23,466 nucleotides of DNA from a virus (IMGVR_UViG_3300042884_001268:1-23466), one strand, 5' to 3'. Positions 6,954 through 14,376 are shown, numbered from the stretch's first letter. Made by a program: numbers and translations. Notes: generated from the letters alone by a model not told the origin.

Positions 6954-7407
6954 TCTCGAGGAAGACGAAGGGCGGCCCGACCTCACCGATGATGCGGGCG
7001 ACATGCGGCCAGAGATGGCGTGGATCCTCGGTGCCGAGCCGTCGGCCCGCCACGCTGAATGGTTGGCACGGATAGCCCGCAGTGATGATGTCCACCGCGC
7101 CGCGCCACGGGCGGCCGTCGAAGGTTCCAACGTCGTCCCAGACAACAGTCTGATCCAGGGACGCGTCTTCCATCCGCGCCACGAGAGTGGCTGCGGCGAA
7201 GGTTTCCCGTTCGACATGGCCCACAGCACGATATCCGGGGATGGCGATGGTGAGGCCGAGGTCGAGCCCGCCAGCGCCGGAGCAAAGGGAGAGGCCGAAG
7301 AGACATGCATCTGCGGCTCCGGAGCCAAGTCCGGAGGAAGGTAAAGCCAGGTCATGCATGTCACGCGGCGGCTTCGGGTTGGGATTCTTCAGGCGCGGCC
7401 GGGGCAT
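6178..7407 (-). CDS. DNA (cytosine-5-)-methyltransferase
   Basis: A 409-residue C5-cytosine methylase of the Dcm type. Visible motifs are I (LSLCSGAGGLDLG, 39-51), IV with the catalytic Cys (GYPCQPFS, 111-118), VI (ENV, 151-153), VIII (KRERLFILA, 190-198) and X (LCGNGVVP, 384-391). Between VIII and X, where the target-recognition domain should be, the protein is instead rich in LADA/DADG repeats and looks disordered. These repeats come from a DNA word that also encodes WPTP in the +1 frame. ATG at 7407 is the farthest start; ATG at 7359 gives 393 residues and lies one base after the upstream methylase stop (TGA-C-ATG), so it may be the real one. No restriction enzyme is adjacent, so it is probably an orphan protecting phage DNA. 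Confidence 0.92.
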   Translation of the reverse strand: MPRPRLKNPNPKPPRDMHDLALPSSGLGSGAADACLFGLSLCSGAGGLDLGLTIAIPGYRAVGHVERETFAAATLVARMEDASLDQTVVWDDVGTFDGRPWRGAVDIITAGYPCQPFSVAGRRLGTEDPRHLWPHVARIIGEVGPPFVFLENVAHHLRLGFSEVAAGLVGMGYRLAAGLFTAAEVGAPHKRERLFILAIREGDELADPARLLWHPVEWREPDGTAASLAHAEGECQREPADQTHAVAGSGAARVEPSDDGSTLADAADRQLPQPGWRAEGREGSGPDGARLADADGERRMQAERGQPSVGRSDPCSGHVDDADGAGSQGRGDDTGEHAGERPAWPPGPGDADGWERYLRCAPDLEPAVRRGADGLAHRVDRLRLCGNGVVPLVAAHALRTLAAELLADG

Positions 7408-8704
7408 CCCCCAGGCGCTCAGTCCTCACCTGCGCGAAGGTCCGACCGTCGCCGTCGAGGATTGCGTCGCGTCCCGTGTCGGCCTGCCAGCGTTCGACGG
7501 CGACATCGATGTAGGCCGGGCTGATTTCCATCGCGAAGACGCGACGGCAATTCGCTTCGCCTGCCATGATCTGCGACCCGGAGCCCGAGAACGGTTCATA
7601 GCAGAGACCGCCCCGCGCCACATGCTGGCGCATCGGGATCCCGAACGCATCGAGTGGCTTCGGCGTCGGGTGGTCGGGCCGGTCGTCCTTGGCGAAGCTG
7701 GGCAGCGCCCACGTCGACGGCAGGGTTTCCTCGGCCACCTTGGGCGGACGGTTCGGGCGGCGCCAGCCCATGAAGCATGGCTCGTGCTTCCACAGGTAAT
7801 GCGAGCGGGTCAGAACCCCGCGGTCCTTCACCCAGATGATCTGCTGGTGCACAAATGCCCCGGCTTTTTCCCAGCAGGCCTCGAGCATCGCCTGGCGGCG
7901 CGAGGCGTGCCAGCAATACCACGCAGCATTGTCAGCGATGGCCTCCGCCACGGCGGCCGCGATGAAGCCGTCGTAAAGCTCGGCCCCCTGCGAACTGTCG
8001 TCCCAGGTCGTGCCATAGGATGCCGACCAGTCCTTGTTGCGGGTCGGATGATTCGAACCGTCGTAGTCGACGAGGTAAGGCGGGTCTGTCGCAAACAGGA
8101 TCGCCCGTTCGCCATTCATCAGACGACGTACATCGGCAGCGCTGGTCGAGTCCCCGCAAAGCAGCCGGTGATCGCCGAGGATCCAGAGATCGCCCGTCCG
8201 CGAGGCCGGATTGCGCGGCGGTTCGGGGATGGTCACCGGCGGCACCGATCCCCCGGCACCACCTTCTTGTTCGTCCCTTTCCGGAACAAAGGCCAGCAAC
8301 TTGTCCAACTCGCCGTCCGAAAAGCCGACCAGTGACAGGTCGAAATCCTCGGCCAGAAGCGTGTTCAGTTCGGCCGAGAGCAATGCCTCGTCCCAGGTGC
8401 CAAGCTCGGTCAGCTTGTTGTCGGCGATCCGATAGGCCCGGCGTTGGGTTTCGGTCAGGTGCCCAAGCACGATAACCGGCGCTTCGGTCAGCCCTAGTTG
8501 GGTGGCGGCGAGAACCCGGCCATGGCCCGCGATCAACTCGCCGTCCTCGGCCACGAGGCACGGCACGGTCCAGCCGAACTCGGCCATGCTGGCGGCGATC
8601 TTCGCCACCTGGTCCGCGCCATGCGCCTTGGCGTTACGTGCGTAGGGCTGGAGCCTGGCCAGCGGCCACATCTCGATCCGATCCGGGGCAAAGCTCAGCG
8701 TCAT
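7361..8704 (-). CDS. ParB-like nuclease / DNA N4-N6 methyltransferase fusion
   Basis: A 447-residue two-domain protein. Residues 8-115 form a ParB/sulfiredoxin-like domain (AGHGRVLAA at 59-67, RAYRIADNKLTE at 89-100) that probably binds DNA. Residues about 170-410 are an amino-methyltransferase with DPPY at 207-210 followed later by the SAM-binding FSGSG at 372-376, the beta-class order. Such fusions are common in prophages and methylate adenine N6 or cytosine N4 without a cognate nuclease. The ATG at 8704 is chosen: it starts the conserved domain, has GAGGA upstream (somewhat long spacing), and leaves the repeat block at 8755-8806 non-coding. The frame is open back to 8812. It lies directly upstream of the C5 methylase and is probably co-transcribed with it. 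Confidence 0.93.
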   Translation of the reverse strand: MTLSFAPDRIEMWPLARLQPYARNAKAHGADQVAKIAASMAEFGWTVPCLVAEDGELIAGHGRVLAATQLGLTEAPVIVLGHLTETQRRAYRIADNKLTELGTWDEALLSAELNTLLAEDFDLSLVGFSDGELDKLLAFVPERDEQEGGAGGSVPPVTIPEPPRNPASRTGDLWILGDHRLLCGDSTSAADVRRLMNGERAILFATDPPYLVDYDGSNHPTRNKDWSASYGTTWDDSSQGAELYDGFIAAAVAEAIADNAAWYCWHASRRQAMLEACWEKAGAFVHQQIIWVKDRGVLTRSHYLWKHEPCFMGWRRPNRPPKVAEETLPSTWALPSFAKDDRPDHPTPKPLDAFGIPMRQHVARGGLCYEPFSGSGSQIMAGEANCRRVFAMEISPAYIDVAVERWQADTGRDAILDGDGRTFAQVRTERLGDAPAAPEESQPEAAA

Positions 8705-8754
8705 CAGCGGGTCATTCCTCGGATCAGGGTGGATACCCTTGGCTTCCGGACTCC

Positions 8755-8806
8755 GGGGTCCAGACTGGACTCCACGCGGGGTCCAGCGGCCACCGGGGGT
8801 GTCCAG
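8755..8806. repeat. Four copies of GGnGTCCAG upstream of the methylase operon
   Basis: GGGGTCCAG occurs at 8755-8763 and 8778-8786, GGTGTCCAG at 8798-8806, and an inverted copy CTGGACTCC at 8765-8773. The first and inverted copies form a near-perfect 9-bp dyad with a 1-nt centre. The block sits 50-100 bp upstream of the methylase start, where operators would be expected. The repeats are seen directly; a regulatory role is inferred. Confidence 0.5.
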
Positions 8807-9093
8807 CTTCAAGGATTTGATTTTGCGTTGTTTCAGGCCGGTTCAGGCGGCGGTGGCTTCCGGGTGGCTTCCCAAAAATCCGGCCCTGTCGCTAGCGATA
8901 TGTCGCGCTTCGCCCGCCAGCATACGAATGTCGCCAGGAAGGAACCAGAAATCAGTGGGTTAGCGGGACGGATGCCGATTGGACCCTGCCCGGACCCCGG
9001 AAGCCAGCTCCGGTGTCCACCTCGCGATCAGCAACGGTTCATCCGAGCGCACGACCCCGAGTATATCGGTATTGATAGCCAATGGCGGTTGAT

Positions 9094-9131
9094 TTGTCTC
9101 GTTGTCCGTTGTCTCGCGGAAAGTTGTCTCG
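9094..9131. repeat. Three direct repeats TTGTCTCG at 15-bp period
   Basis: TTGTCTCG begins at exactly 9094, 9109 and 9124, so the period is 15 bp, and a related TTGTCCG lies at 9102-9108 within the first unit. Regular spacing argues for a protein-binding array (operator or iteron) rather than chance. It lies about 100 bp upstream of the putative promoter of the gene at 9254. What binds there is unknown. Confidence 0.6.
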
Positions 9132-9200
9132 GTCGTACGAACCCGATTGACATTGCCTACCGTATATCGGCGGCGACGCACCCGAATGTACATCATCTCG

Positions 9201-9229
9201 TTGGCGTCGCGGCTTAAATCTGATATGTT
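9201..9229 (+). promoter_or_regulatory. Putative sigma70-type promoter for the gene at 9254
   Basis: TTGGCG (9201-9206) and TATGTT (9224-9229) are separated by exactly 17 bp and lie 25 bp before the ATG at 9254. Both boxes match the consensus only moderately. The position suits a constitutive, prophage-state promoter. Confidence 0.4.
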
Positions 9230-9253
9230 GCCAATCTGTTCACGCGCGCGAAG

Positions 9254-10258
9254 ATGAACGTTGGTCTCGCGACTCGTCGCGGTGGCCGCATCAGCTCAGT
9301 TGGCAAGAAAATCGGCATGAAACCACCAACTATCAAGGCATTACCCGTCAAAAGCGATGGGAAGGAAATCGGCCAAGGTGTTCTTGATCTCGGCATTGAA
9401 AAGGATACCGAGATCAATGGAATCGGTATGGGTGTGCTTTCCAATGGCACGCCATACTTGAATCAGCGTGGACTTGCCGCGCTGTGTGGCGTCCAGAACG
9501 CCCACATCGGGACGATCAGTTCTCAGTGGGACGAACCGGATCCAAAGCCAAGGATCAGGGCCATCAAGGGCATATTGTCCAAGATCGGCCTTGAGGCCCC
9601 CGCCGCCCATATTGAAGTGCCGCACAACGGAGTGGTGCACTACTGCTATCCAGCAGAAGTGTGTCTGGCGATCCTCGAGTACTATGCGTTCGACGCTGGT
9701 ACGAACTGCCAGCCAGAGGCACGGGACAATTTCCGTATCCTAGCCGGCACGAAACTTCGCGAGATGATCTACTCGCAGGTCGGTTACGACCCGACCGGTC
9801 GCGCGCGTTTCGACAAATGGCATGAGAGGATTGCTCTGAACTATCAGTCTGCTCCGCGGGGCTTTTTCAGCGTGTTCAACGAAGCCGAGACGCTGATCTA
9901 TGAGATGATCGTTGCGGGCGCGCCAGTCGACGAAAAGAACGTTGTCGATATTTCGATTGGCCTGCATTGGTCGAAGTTCTGGGACGAGAACGGCTTCAAT
10001 GAGCGGTTTGGCGATCGCAGCAAGTTCCCTCACCGGTATCCGGATAGCCACCCACAGGCAAAGTCAAACCCTCAGGAAGCGTGGTGCTATCCGCTCGAAG
10101 CATTGGGTGCGTATCGAGAGTGGCTGCAGGACCACTACATCGGCGGGGGAAAATTCCGCAAGTACATCAACGATAAAGCGAAGAAAGGCACTATTGCACC
10201 CTCAATTGCCCAACTTACGATTGCAAAGATCGAGACGCCGCAGATCACTGGCTACTAA
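9254..10258 (+). CDS. Prophage protein, possibly BstA-like abortive infection factor
   Basis: A 334-residue soluble protein read against all its neighbours. Residues about 58-115 (IGMGVLSNGTPYLNQRGLAALCGV onward in the same helix-rich segment) look like a KilA-N/antirepressor-type DNA-binding N-domain. A conserved-looking core follows with PAEVCLAILEYYAFDAG (133-149), LREMIYSQVGYDP (168-180), GFFSVFNEAE (203-212), VDISIGLHWSKFW (231-243) and QAKSNPQEAWCYPLEALG (268-285). From memory this resembles prophage proteins of the BstA abortive-infection type; I could not test it by search. The coding looks less GC-rich than its surroundings and it has its own upstream promoter and repeats, as lysogenic-conversion genes do. 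The start is uncertain: no good ribosome binding site precedes the ATG at 9254, and an ATG at 9317 is an alternative. Its stop overlaps the convergent DUF6362-like gene. Confidence 0.7.
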   Translation: MNVGLATRRGGRISSVGKKIGMKPPTIKALPVKSDGKEIGQGVLDLGIEKDTEINGIGMGVLSNGTPYLNQRGLAALCGVQNAHIGTISSQWDEPDPKPRIRAIKGILSKIGLEAPAAHIEVPHNGVVHYCYPAEVCLAILEYYAFDAGTNCQPEARDNFRILAGTKLREMIYSQVGYDPTGRARFDKWHERIALNYQSAPRGFFSVFNEAETLIYEMIVAGAPVDEKNVVDISIGLHWSKFWDENGFNERFGDRSKFPHRYPDSHPQAKSNPQEAWCYPLEALGAYREWLQDHYIGGGKFRKYINDKAKKGTIAPSIAQLTIAKIETPQITGY

Positions 10259-10677
10259 GCAGTCCGGCTAATCACGAACCCCATAGAACGCTTGCGCGGC
10301 ACCTGGTTTCCATTCAGCCGCCAAACGATCACAGCGATGCCGTATTGCCACCGGCGGTTGGCCGTTGCCCTGCTGATGCCGAGTTCCCAGCAGATCGGCT
10401 TCCAAGGTTTCCGGTTGGCCCGAAGCCATAGGAGCCGCGAATCGTCGGGATCCAGCCAGCGTAGCCAAAGCAACGTCTCCTCGGCTTGGGTGATCTGGCG
10501 CGGGCTGGGCTTTGGCCGCCGCATCTGAGGCTGCTGGCCGACCTTGTCAGCAAAACTGTGGAAGTATTCAGGCCAGGCGTTGAAGTAGCCCTGCGGCTTG
10601 CCCTCGGGCAGCATGCTGAAAACATCGGCGGCGCTTTCGAGCCGCGCGTCTACCGTGGCTGGCGTCCATTCAACCAT
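10255..10677 (-). CDS. DUF6362-like phage protein
   Basis: A 140-residue protein of the DUF6362 type found in alphaproteobacterial prophages. It begins VEWTPATVDARLESAADVFSML, has a middle with YFNAWPEYFHSFADK, and ends in a helix-turn-helix-like segment (RKPWKPICWELGISRATANRRWQYG, about 100-124) suggesting DNA binding. GGGAGG lies seven bases before the ATG at 10677, which fixes the start although the frame is open to 10848. It overlaps the upstream 66-aa gene by 8 nt. At its 3' end the stop codon overlaps the stop of the convergent gene by 3 bases. Function unknown; a small regulator or packaging/replication accessory is possible. Confidence 0.8.
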   Translation of the reverse strand: MVEWTPATVDARLESAADVFSMLPEGKPQGYFNAWPEYFHSFADKVGQQPQMRRPKPSPRQITQAEETLLWLRWLDPDDSRLLWLRANRKPWKPICWELGISRATANRRWQYGIAVIVWRLNGNQVPRKRSMGFVISRTA

Positions 10678-10870
10678 TGGCGGCCTCCCGGCTATCAGCG
10701 CGTTGGCCATAGAGCTTGTCACCAAGTTGGCGGACCAGTTCGCGTTCCGGCCAGGTGAGCCGGGGATCGTCGACCGACACCGCGAGCAGACCTTGGTCAT
10801 GCCAACCGTCTTGCTTGACCTGCTCAGGGTCACGGCGCGTGCCGCCATAGCCTCGGGGGTGCCACCTCAT
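10670..10870 (-). CDS. Small phage protein, 66 aa
   Basis: A 66-residue basic protein without recognised domain, with Arg/Gly-rich start (RWHPRGYGGTRRDPEQVKQ) and a helix LTWPERELVRQLGDKLYG. Its ATG overlaps the resolvase stop by four bases (ATGA), and it overlaps the next gene by 8 nt, so it is an integral member of this three-gene string. This packed arrangement is the main reason to call it real. Function unknown. Confidence 0.65.
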   Translation of the reverse strand: MRWHPRGYGGTRRDPEQVKQDGWHDQGLLAVSVDDPRLTWPERELVRQLGDKLYGQRADSREAANG

Positions 10871-11388
10871 GCGACGCCCCCATTGGTCTCGATGGCCCAG
10901 AGAAGGATAGCGATGGCGTCGGCTTCGTTGTCGTCAGTGGGCGAAAACCCTTTGGCCTTGGCCGCCGCGATCATCGCCTCTTTCGGCGCATTCCCCTTGC
11001 CAGTGGCATGTCGCTTGATGGTGCCGACAGTCACGCCCTGATACGGCACGCCTCGCAGTTCGGCCCAAGCCGTCAATGTCGCCATCAGTCCGCCATAAAT
11101 GTGGGCCGCATCGGTGCCCGCGTGCCGCCGCACCTCTTCAAACCAGATGGCTGAGATCGGGCCGGAGAGGTGGTCGATTTCGCCCAGCCAGTTGGTGAAG
11201 CGCAGATAGCGCATTCCTCCGCCATCGAAGCGGCCAGGGCGGAAGGATGCGGTGCCGCTGGTGATCACACCATCATGGCCGCGCAGGGCCCATCCGGTCG
11301 TAGTGCCCAGATCGAGGGCGAGGATGCATGAACGGGAAACTGGCCCCGGTTGGGGGCGCAGGTCCGGCATGGAGATCGTCTGGTTCAT
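10867..11388 (-). CDS. RuvC-like Holliday junction resolvase
   Basis: A 173-residue RNase H-fold nuclease of the RuvC type, which cuts four-way junctions and branched DNA during phage recombination and before packaging. The first acidic strand is CILALDLGTTTGWAL (D26), the second acidic position is in IWFEEVRRHAG (E84/E85), and the C-terminal acidic helix is TDDNEADAIAILLW (E155, D157), so the usual carboxylates are present. The basic patch TIKRHATGKGNAPKEAM precedes it, as in bacterial RuvC. No clear ribosome binding site is visible at 11388; an ATG six codons later is an alternative. It follows the inverted-repeat region and heads a three-gene leftward string. Confidence 0.88.
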   Translation of the reverse strand: MNQTISMPDLRPQPGPVSRSCILALDLGTTTGWALRGHDGVITSGTASFRPGRFDGGGMRYLRFTNWLGEIDHLSGPISAIWFEEVRRHAGTDAAHIYGGLMATLTAWAELRGVPYQGVTVGTIKRHATGKGNAPKEAMIAAAKAKGFSPTDDNEADAIAILLWAIETNGGVA

Positions 11389-11492
11389 GTTGAAGGCTCA
11401 CAGACAGTGGGCCTTCGGCTTTGGACACGCTGATAGAATCATGGCGGACGGGCGCAATCAAGAAAAATGCGCAACGCGGGCGCTTTGGATTG

Positions 11493-11742
11493 CTGGCCCC
11501 ACTTGGTCCCACATCCGTCGAAAGTGGGGCCAGAAAAATGCATTCAAAATCAATGCTGTCCCCACTGGCCCTACCTGGTACCACCTCTTTCTTTCCGATG
11601 TATGATGAAGGGAGGGACTAGCGTGGACTCGTCATTCCTATGGGAAAGGAAAGGAAGTCAGTGGCCGAAGTGGGGCCAGTGGGGACACGATTGATATTGA
11701 TGGATTTTTTCTGTCCCCACTTCGCCGCCAAGGTGGGGACAG
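11493..11742. repeat. Inverted-repeat field built on AGTGGGGmCAG; possible origin
   Basis: The 432-nt gap between the resolvase and the primase-helicase holds at least six copies of a 10-12 bp word, AGTGGGG(C/A)CAG, in both orientations. Copies are CTGGCCCCACTT at 11493-11504, AAGTGGGGCCAG at 11522-11533 and 11668-11679, CTGTCCCCACT at 11556-11566, CTGTCCCCACTT at 11711-11722, and GTGGGGACAG at 11733-11742. Larger arms, roughly 11519-11596 and 11648-11724, align with each other as an imperfect inverted repeat of about 75 bp. Short frames here encode mirror-image peptides with KWGQK and VPTGPT, an effect of the repeat. Position next to a Toprim-VapE gene suggests a replication origin or binding array, by analogy with P4-type systems; this is inference. 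The remainder (11389-11490) shows nothing notable. Confidence 0.65.
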
Positions 11743-11763
11743 ATCGGAAGGTGGGGCCGCGGC

Positions 11764-11795
11764 AAAACGAAAAGGGGCACCCTCGCGGATGCCCC
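11764..11795 (-). terminator. Rho-independent terminator after the primase-helicase
   Basis: On the minus strand, 26 bases past the primase stop, GGGGCATCC and GGGTGCCCC form a 9-bp stem (one G-U pair) closed by a GCGA tetraloop of the GNRA class, followed by UUUUCGUUUU. It should end the long early transcript, separating it from the resolvase string. Confidence 0.85.
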
Positions 11796-11820
11796 CTGTC
11801 GTCGGCTGGCTGCAATTCCG

Positions 11821-14376
11821 TCAGTCCTTTCGTTCTGGCCTGCGATAGCGCCATTCGCGGGCCTCCCCCGTGCGGCGACGATACCGCTCCCAATGCCGAG
11901 ATTTCAGCCAGGCGCCGACCCGCATCTGATCGATCTTCGTCCATTTCGCAGGTTCAATTCCAAGGGCCCCTTCGAGAATTTCTCCCACGGACACGTCGCG
12001 GATCGGATCGACCCGCTCGACCTCCTCGTCCTGCCAATCCTCATACCCCGCGTGGCCGCGATTGACGCTGTGCGTGTCGTGGGTGAGCCATCGGTCGATG
12101 CGCGCGTCCCATGCGTCGCCCTGATACCGGGATTCTTGTTCGGTCCTGGCTTCTGCAAGCAGATCCGCATCGTCGATCCACCAGATCGCGCCCTCGCGGA
12201 AGCGGTGGACAGCTTCGGCCCAGAGCTGGTCCCGGTCGCGGGCGAGAGCCGCGATGTCGATGGTACCACAGCGGAGCGGCCAGAAGCGGCGGTTGCCGGT
12301 TTCGTCGCGCAGATAGGTGTCGGGGTTGACCGTGCCCGCGAAGACGCATTGACGGGGAACCTCGACGGTATAGCGGCCATAGGGCGGGCGGAAACGGTCG
12401 GTGGTGCGGGTCAGGAACGCCTTGATGCGGGACACCTCGGCACGTCCGATGGCGTCGAGTTCTGCGATTTCCACGATCCAGATGCCCTGCAAGTGGATCG
12501 CCGCGTCCTTGGACCCCAGTTCGGGCAGTTCGTCGGTGAACCATTCCTCGCCCGCCAGCACCTTGATGGCCGTGGATTTGCGCGCACCCTGCGGGCCTTC
12601 AAGGATCAGCATGTGGTCGGCCTTGACGCCGGGCCGGAAGATGCGGGCGACGGCCGAAATCAGCCACAGCGCGCCAACGGTGTGATGGAAAGCAGTCGGT
12701 TCGGCCCCGAGATAGGTGCTGGTCCAGGTCTCGATTCGCGGCATGCCATCCCAGCGCAGGTGATCCAGCCAGTCCCGCACCGGGTGGATGCGATGATCGC
12801 GGGCGACGGCACCAATGGCGCGTCCGACCACCATGGGGGCGACGTTGACGCCGCGCAGTTGCAGCCATTCGGCGGTGCGAACTTCGTCCGCATCCTCCCA
12901 CGGGCGGGGAAATGGGCCGGTCGCGCCATCCCATGGCAGCGGTTGCCGCACAACGATTGCCTGCGCGAAGTCGTCGAAGGCCAGAACTCCGGCGAAGGCC
13001 ACATCGGAGGTCAGGGCAATGATGACATTGGCTTCGTTGCGTTCTGGTGTTCCCGCCATGTCCTGACGCAGGCGGTTGTACCAAGCCGGTTTGGAAATGC
13101 GTGCATTCGGATCGCCACTGGCGTTCACGCCGCGACAAAGTTCCGTCAGCTGCTTTTCAAGGATTGCCATGGGAATGCCGGTCGCAACCTTGATGTGCGC
13201 CAGGATCTGGCGCGCAGGCAGCGGGTCAAGCCTCGCCAGCGCAATGCGGCCAAGCAACTGGCCGAGGCCCGTGATGTCGGGCGGATTGGTCAACGCATCG
13301 GCGGCAGCGACGAGAGCCTCAATGGGATTGTCACCAACAGGGAGGCCTTCTGCCCCTGCCATCTCACTGATCGCGGGGACGTCCTGCCCGGCGCGATAGT
13401 CCTCGGCGCGGGCTCCGCGCATCAGGTCGTCGTTGAAATCATCGCCATTAAGCGGCAGGACGATTTCGTTTGGAATGTCGGCCCTGTTCAGCCGGTCCGA
13501 CAGGGTCGCGGCGGCCTGACGCCCGGCATCGCCCGCATCAGCGTAGATGGTGATGCGCGTCGTGCCGTCGGGCCAGCGAAAACGCGCCAGCCCATCAGCC
13601 GAAAGGGCCGCCCAGACTGGCGTGCCGAACAGATCGTGCACCGCAAGGGCCGTCTCGATGCCTTCGGCCACACCAAGGTGGCCGTCGTCCGGTATGGCAT
13701 ACAGACGCACTGCGGCCTCCGCGACCGAACCCAGCATCTTCTTGCCCGCAGGGGCCTTGGCGCTGCCGTCATCGAGAAGAAATGTCCGATGGATGCCCGG
13801 TGCCCGATCACCGTTCGCGAACCGCGCCAGCGCGATCAGCCCCGGCCAACCACGCTTGGTCTCGAAATCCGCAAGGTCAGGATGGAATATCAGATCTGGC
13901 GAGGCAGGAGCCGCTAGCCCGCGCGCCCGGAGGTAGTCTTCACCAGCGGTGCCCGCCAACGGGATTGCACCAGCGACAAGTCTGGCGATCTCGGCGGAAT
14001 GATCGGGCTTTGGGCGCGGCGCGGATCGGGGTGCCGGATGATCCATGCCCGCGATGCGCGCCGCCTCGTCGAAAAGTGCGGCGTCAGAGAGGCCCGTTGC
14101 CTGTGCAATCAGGTCGATCGGGCCCGCGCGCTCGCCGGTAGCATAATCGAAGCCCCAGCCGGCATAGGGCCCGTCAAGGTGGATGGTGCAGGATCCGTTC
14201 TTACGCGGGGCCCGGCCCGAAAGATCGGCGCAACGCAACGCGTGCCGGTCACGGGCAAGCTGCGCCTCCGGGAACAGTCGCGGCAGCCAGTCGTTGGCCG
14301 TGATGGCAAGCCGGTCACGCACCGCTGCCAGATCATGGCGCGGGTTGGAGGTGGCGACATCGTTCAGGTCGATCAT
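11821..14376 (-). CDS. Toprim-VapE primase-helicase
   Basis: An 851-residue replication protein. The N-terminus (about 15-110) has a small primase-associated region with HALRCADLSG and WGFDYATGERAG. A Toprim domain follows (GVAEGIETALA at 235-245, YADAGDAGRQAA at 278-289), the fold that makes RNA primers. The C-terminal half is a Virulence-associated E/D5-type superfamily 3 ATPase with Walker A EGPQGARKST (593-602) and Walker B GIWIVEIAELDA (631-642), then the sensor-like FAGTVNPDTYLRDETGNRRFWPL. Such fusions prime and unwind phage DNA at the origin. AGGGG six bases before the ATG at 14376 fixes the start; the frame is open to 14478 inside the helicase gene. The ribosome binding site and first codons nearly duplicate those at 16711. 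Confidence 0.92.
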   Translation of the reverse strand: MIDLNDVATSNPRHDLAAVRDRLAITANDWLPRLFPEAQLARDRHALRCADLSGRAPRKNGSCTIHLDGPYAGWGFDYATGERAGPIDLIAQATGLSDAALFDEAARIAGMDHPAPRSAPRPKPDHSAEIARLVAGAIPLAGTAGEDYLRARGLAAPASPDLIFHPDLADFETKRGWPGLIALARFANGDRAPGIHRTFLLDDGSAKAPAGKKMLGSVAEAAVRLYAIPDDGHLGVAEGIETALAVHDLFGTPVWAALSADGLARFRWPDGTTRITIYADAGDAGRQAAATLSDRLNRADIPNEIVLPLNGDDFNDDLMRGARAEDYRAGQDVPAISEMAGAEGLPVGDNPIEALVAAADALTNPPDITGLGQLLGRIALARLDPLPARQILAHIKVATGIPMAILEKQLTELCRGVNASGDPNARISKPAWYNRLRQDMAGTPERNEANVIIALTSDVAFAGVLAFDDFAQAIVVRQPLPWDGATGPFPRPWEDADEVRTAEWLQLRGVNVAPMVVGRAIGAVARDHRIHPVRDWLDHLRWDGMPRIETWTSTYLGAEPTAFHHTVGALWLISAVARIFRPGVKADHMLILEGPQGARKSTAIKVLAGEEWFTDELPELGSKDAAIHLQGIWIVEIAELDAIGRAEVSRIKAFLTRTTDRFRPPYGRYTVEVPRQCVFAGTVNPDTYLRDETGNRRFWPLRCGTIDIAALARDRDQLWAEAVHRFREGAIWWIDDADLLAEARTEQESRYQGDAWDARIDRWLTHDTHSVNRGHAGYEDWQDEEVERVDPIRDVSVGEILEGALGIEPAKWTKIDQMRVGAWLKSRHWERYRRRTGEAREWRYRRPERKD

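Larger units (their letters stand above)
8807..9253. other. Intergenic regulatory gap between divergent genes
   Basis: About 450 bases separate the leftward methylase operon from the rightward gene at 9254. No convincing gene is present: a 78-codon minus frame (8960-9196) has low-complexity Thr/Glu repeats produced by the DNA repeats listed separately, and no ribosome binding site. The gap holds a triple 15-bp-spaced repeat and a plausible rightward promoter. Otherwise I see nothing identifiable in 8820-9090. Confidence 0.6.

Noticed and set aside
9147-9168. TTGACA with TATATC as a promoter
   Set aside because: The boxes are only 10 bp apart; the 9201-9229 pair has correct 17-bp spacing.
8960-9196. 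78-codon minus-strand frame with Thr/Glu repeats
   Set aside because: No ribosome binding site, and the peptide repeats simply reflect the 15-bp DNA repeat.
11400-11695. Short frames encoding KWGQK/VPTGPT peptides on both strands
   Set aside because: Mirror-image peptides arise from the inverted DNA repeat; no start signals.
11493-11742. CRISPR array
   Set aside because: Copies of the repeated word are in both orientations, irregularly spaced and part of inverted duplications; no unique spacers of constant length and no cas1/cas2.
11893-13917. 674-codon plus-strand frame opposite the primase-helicase
   Set aside because: No recognisable domain; the minus strand carries Toprim and VapE motifs.
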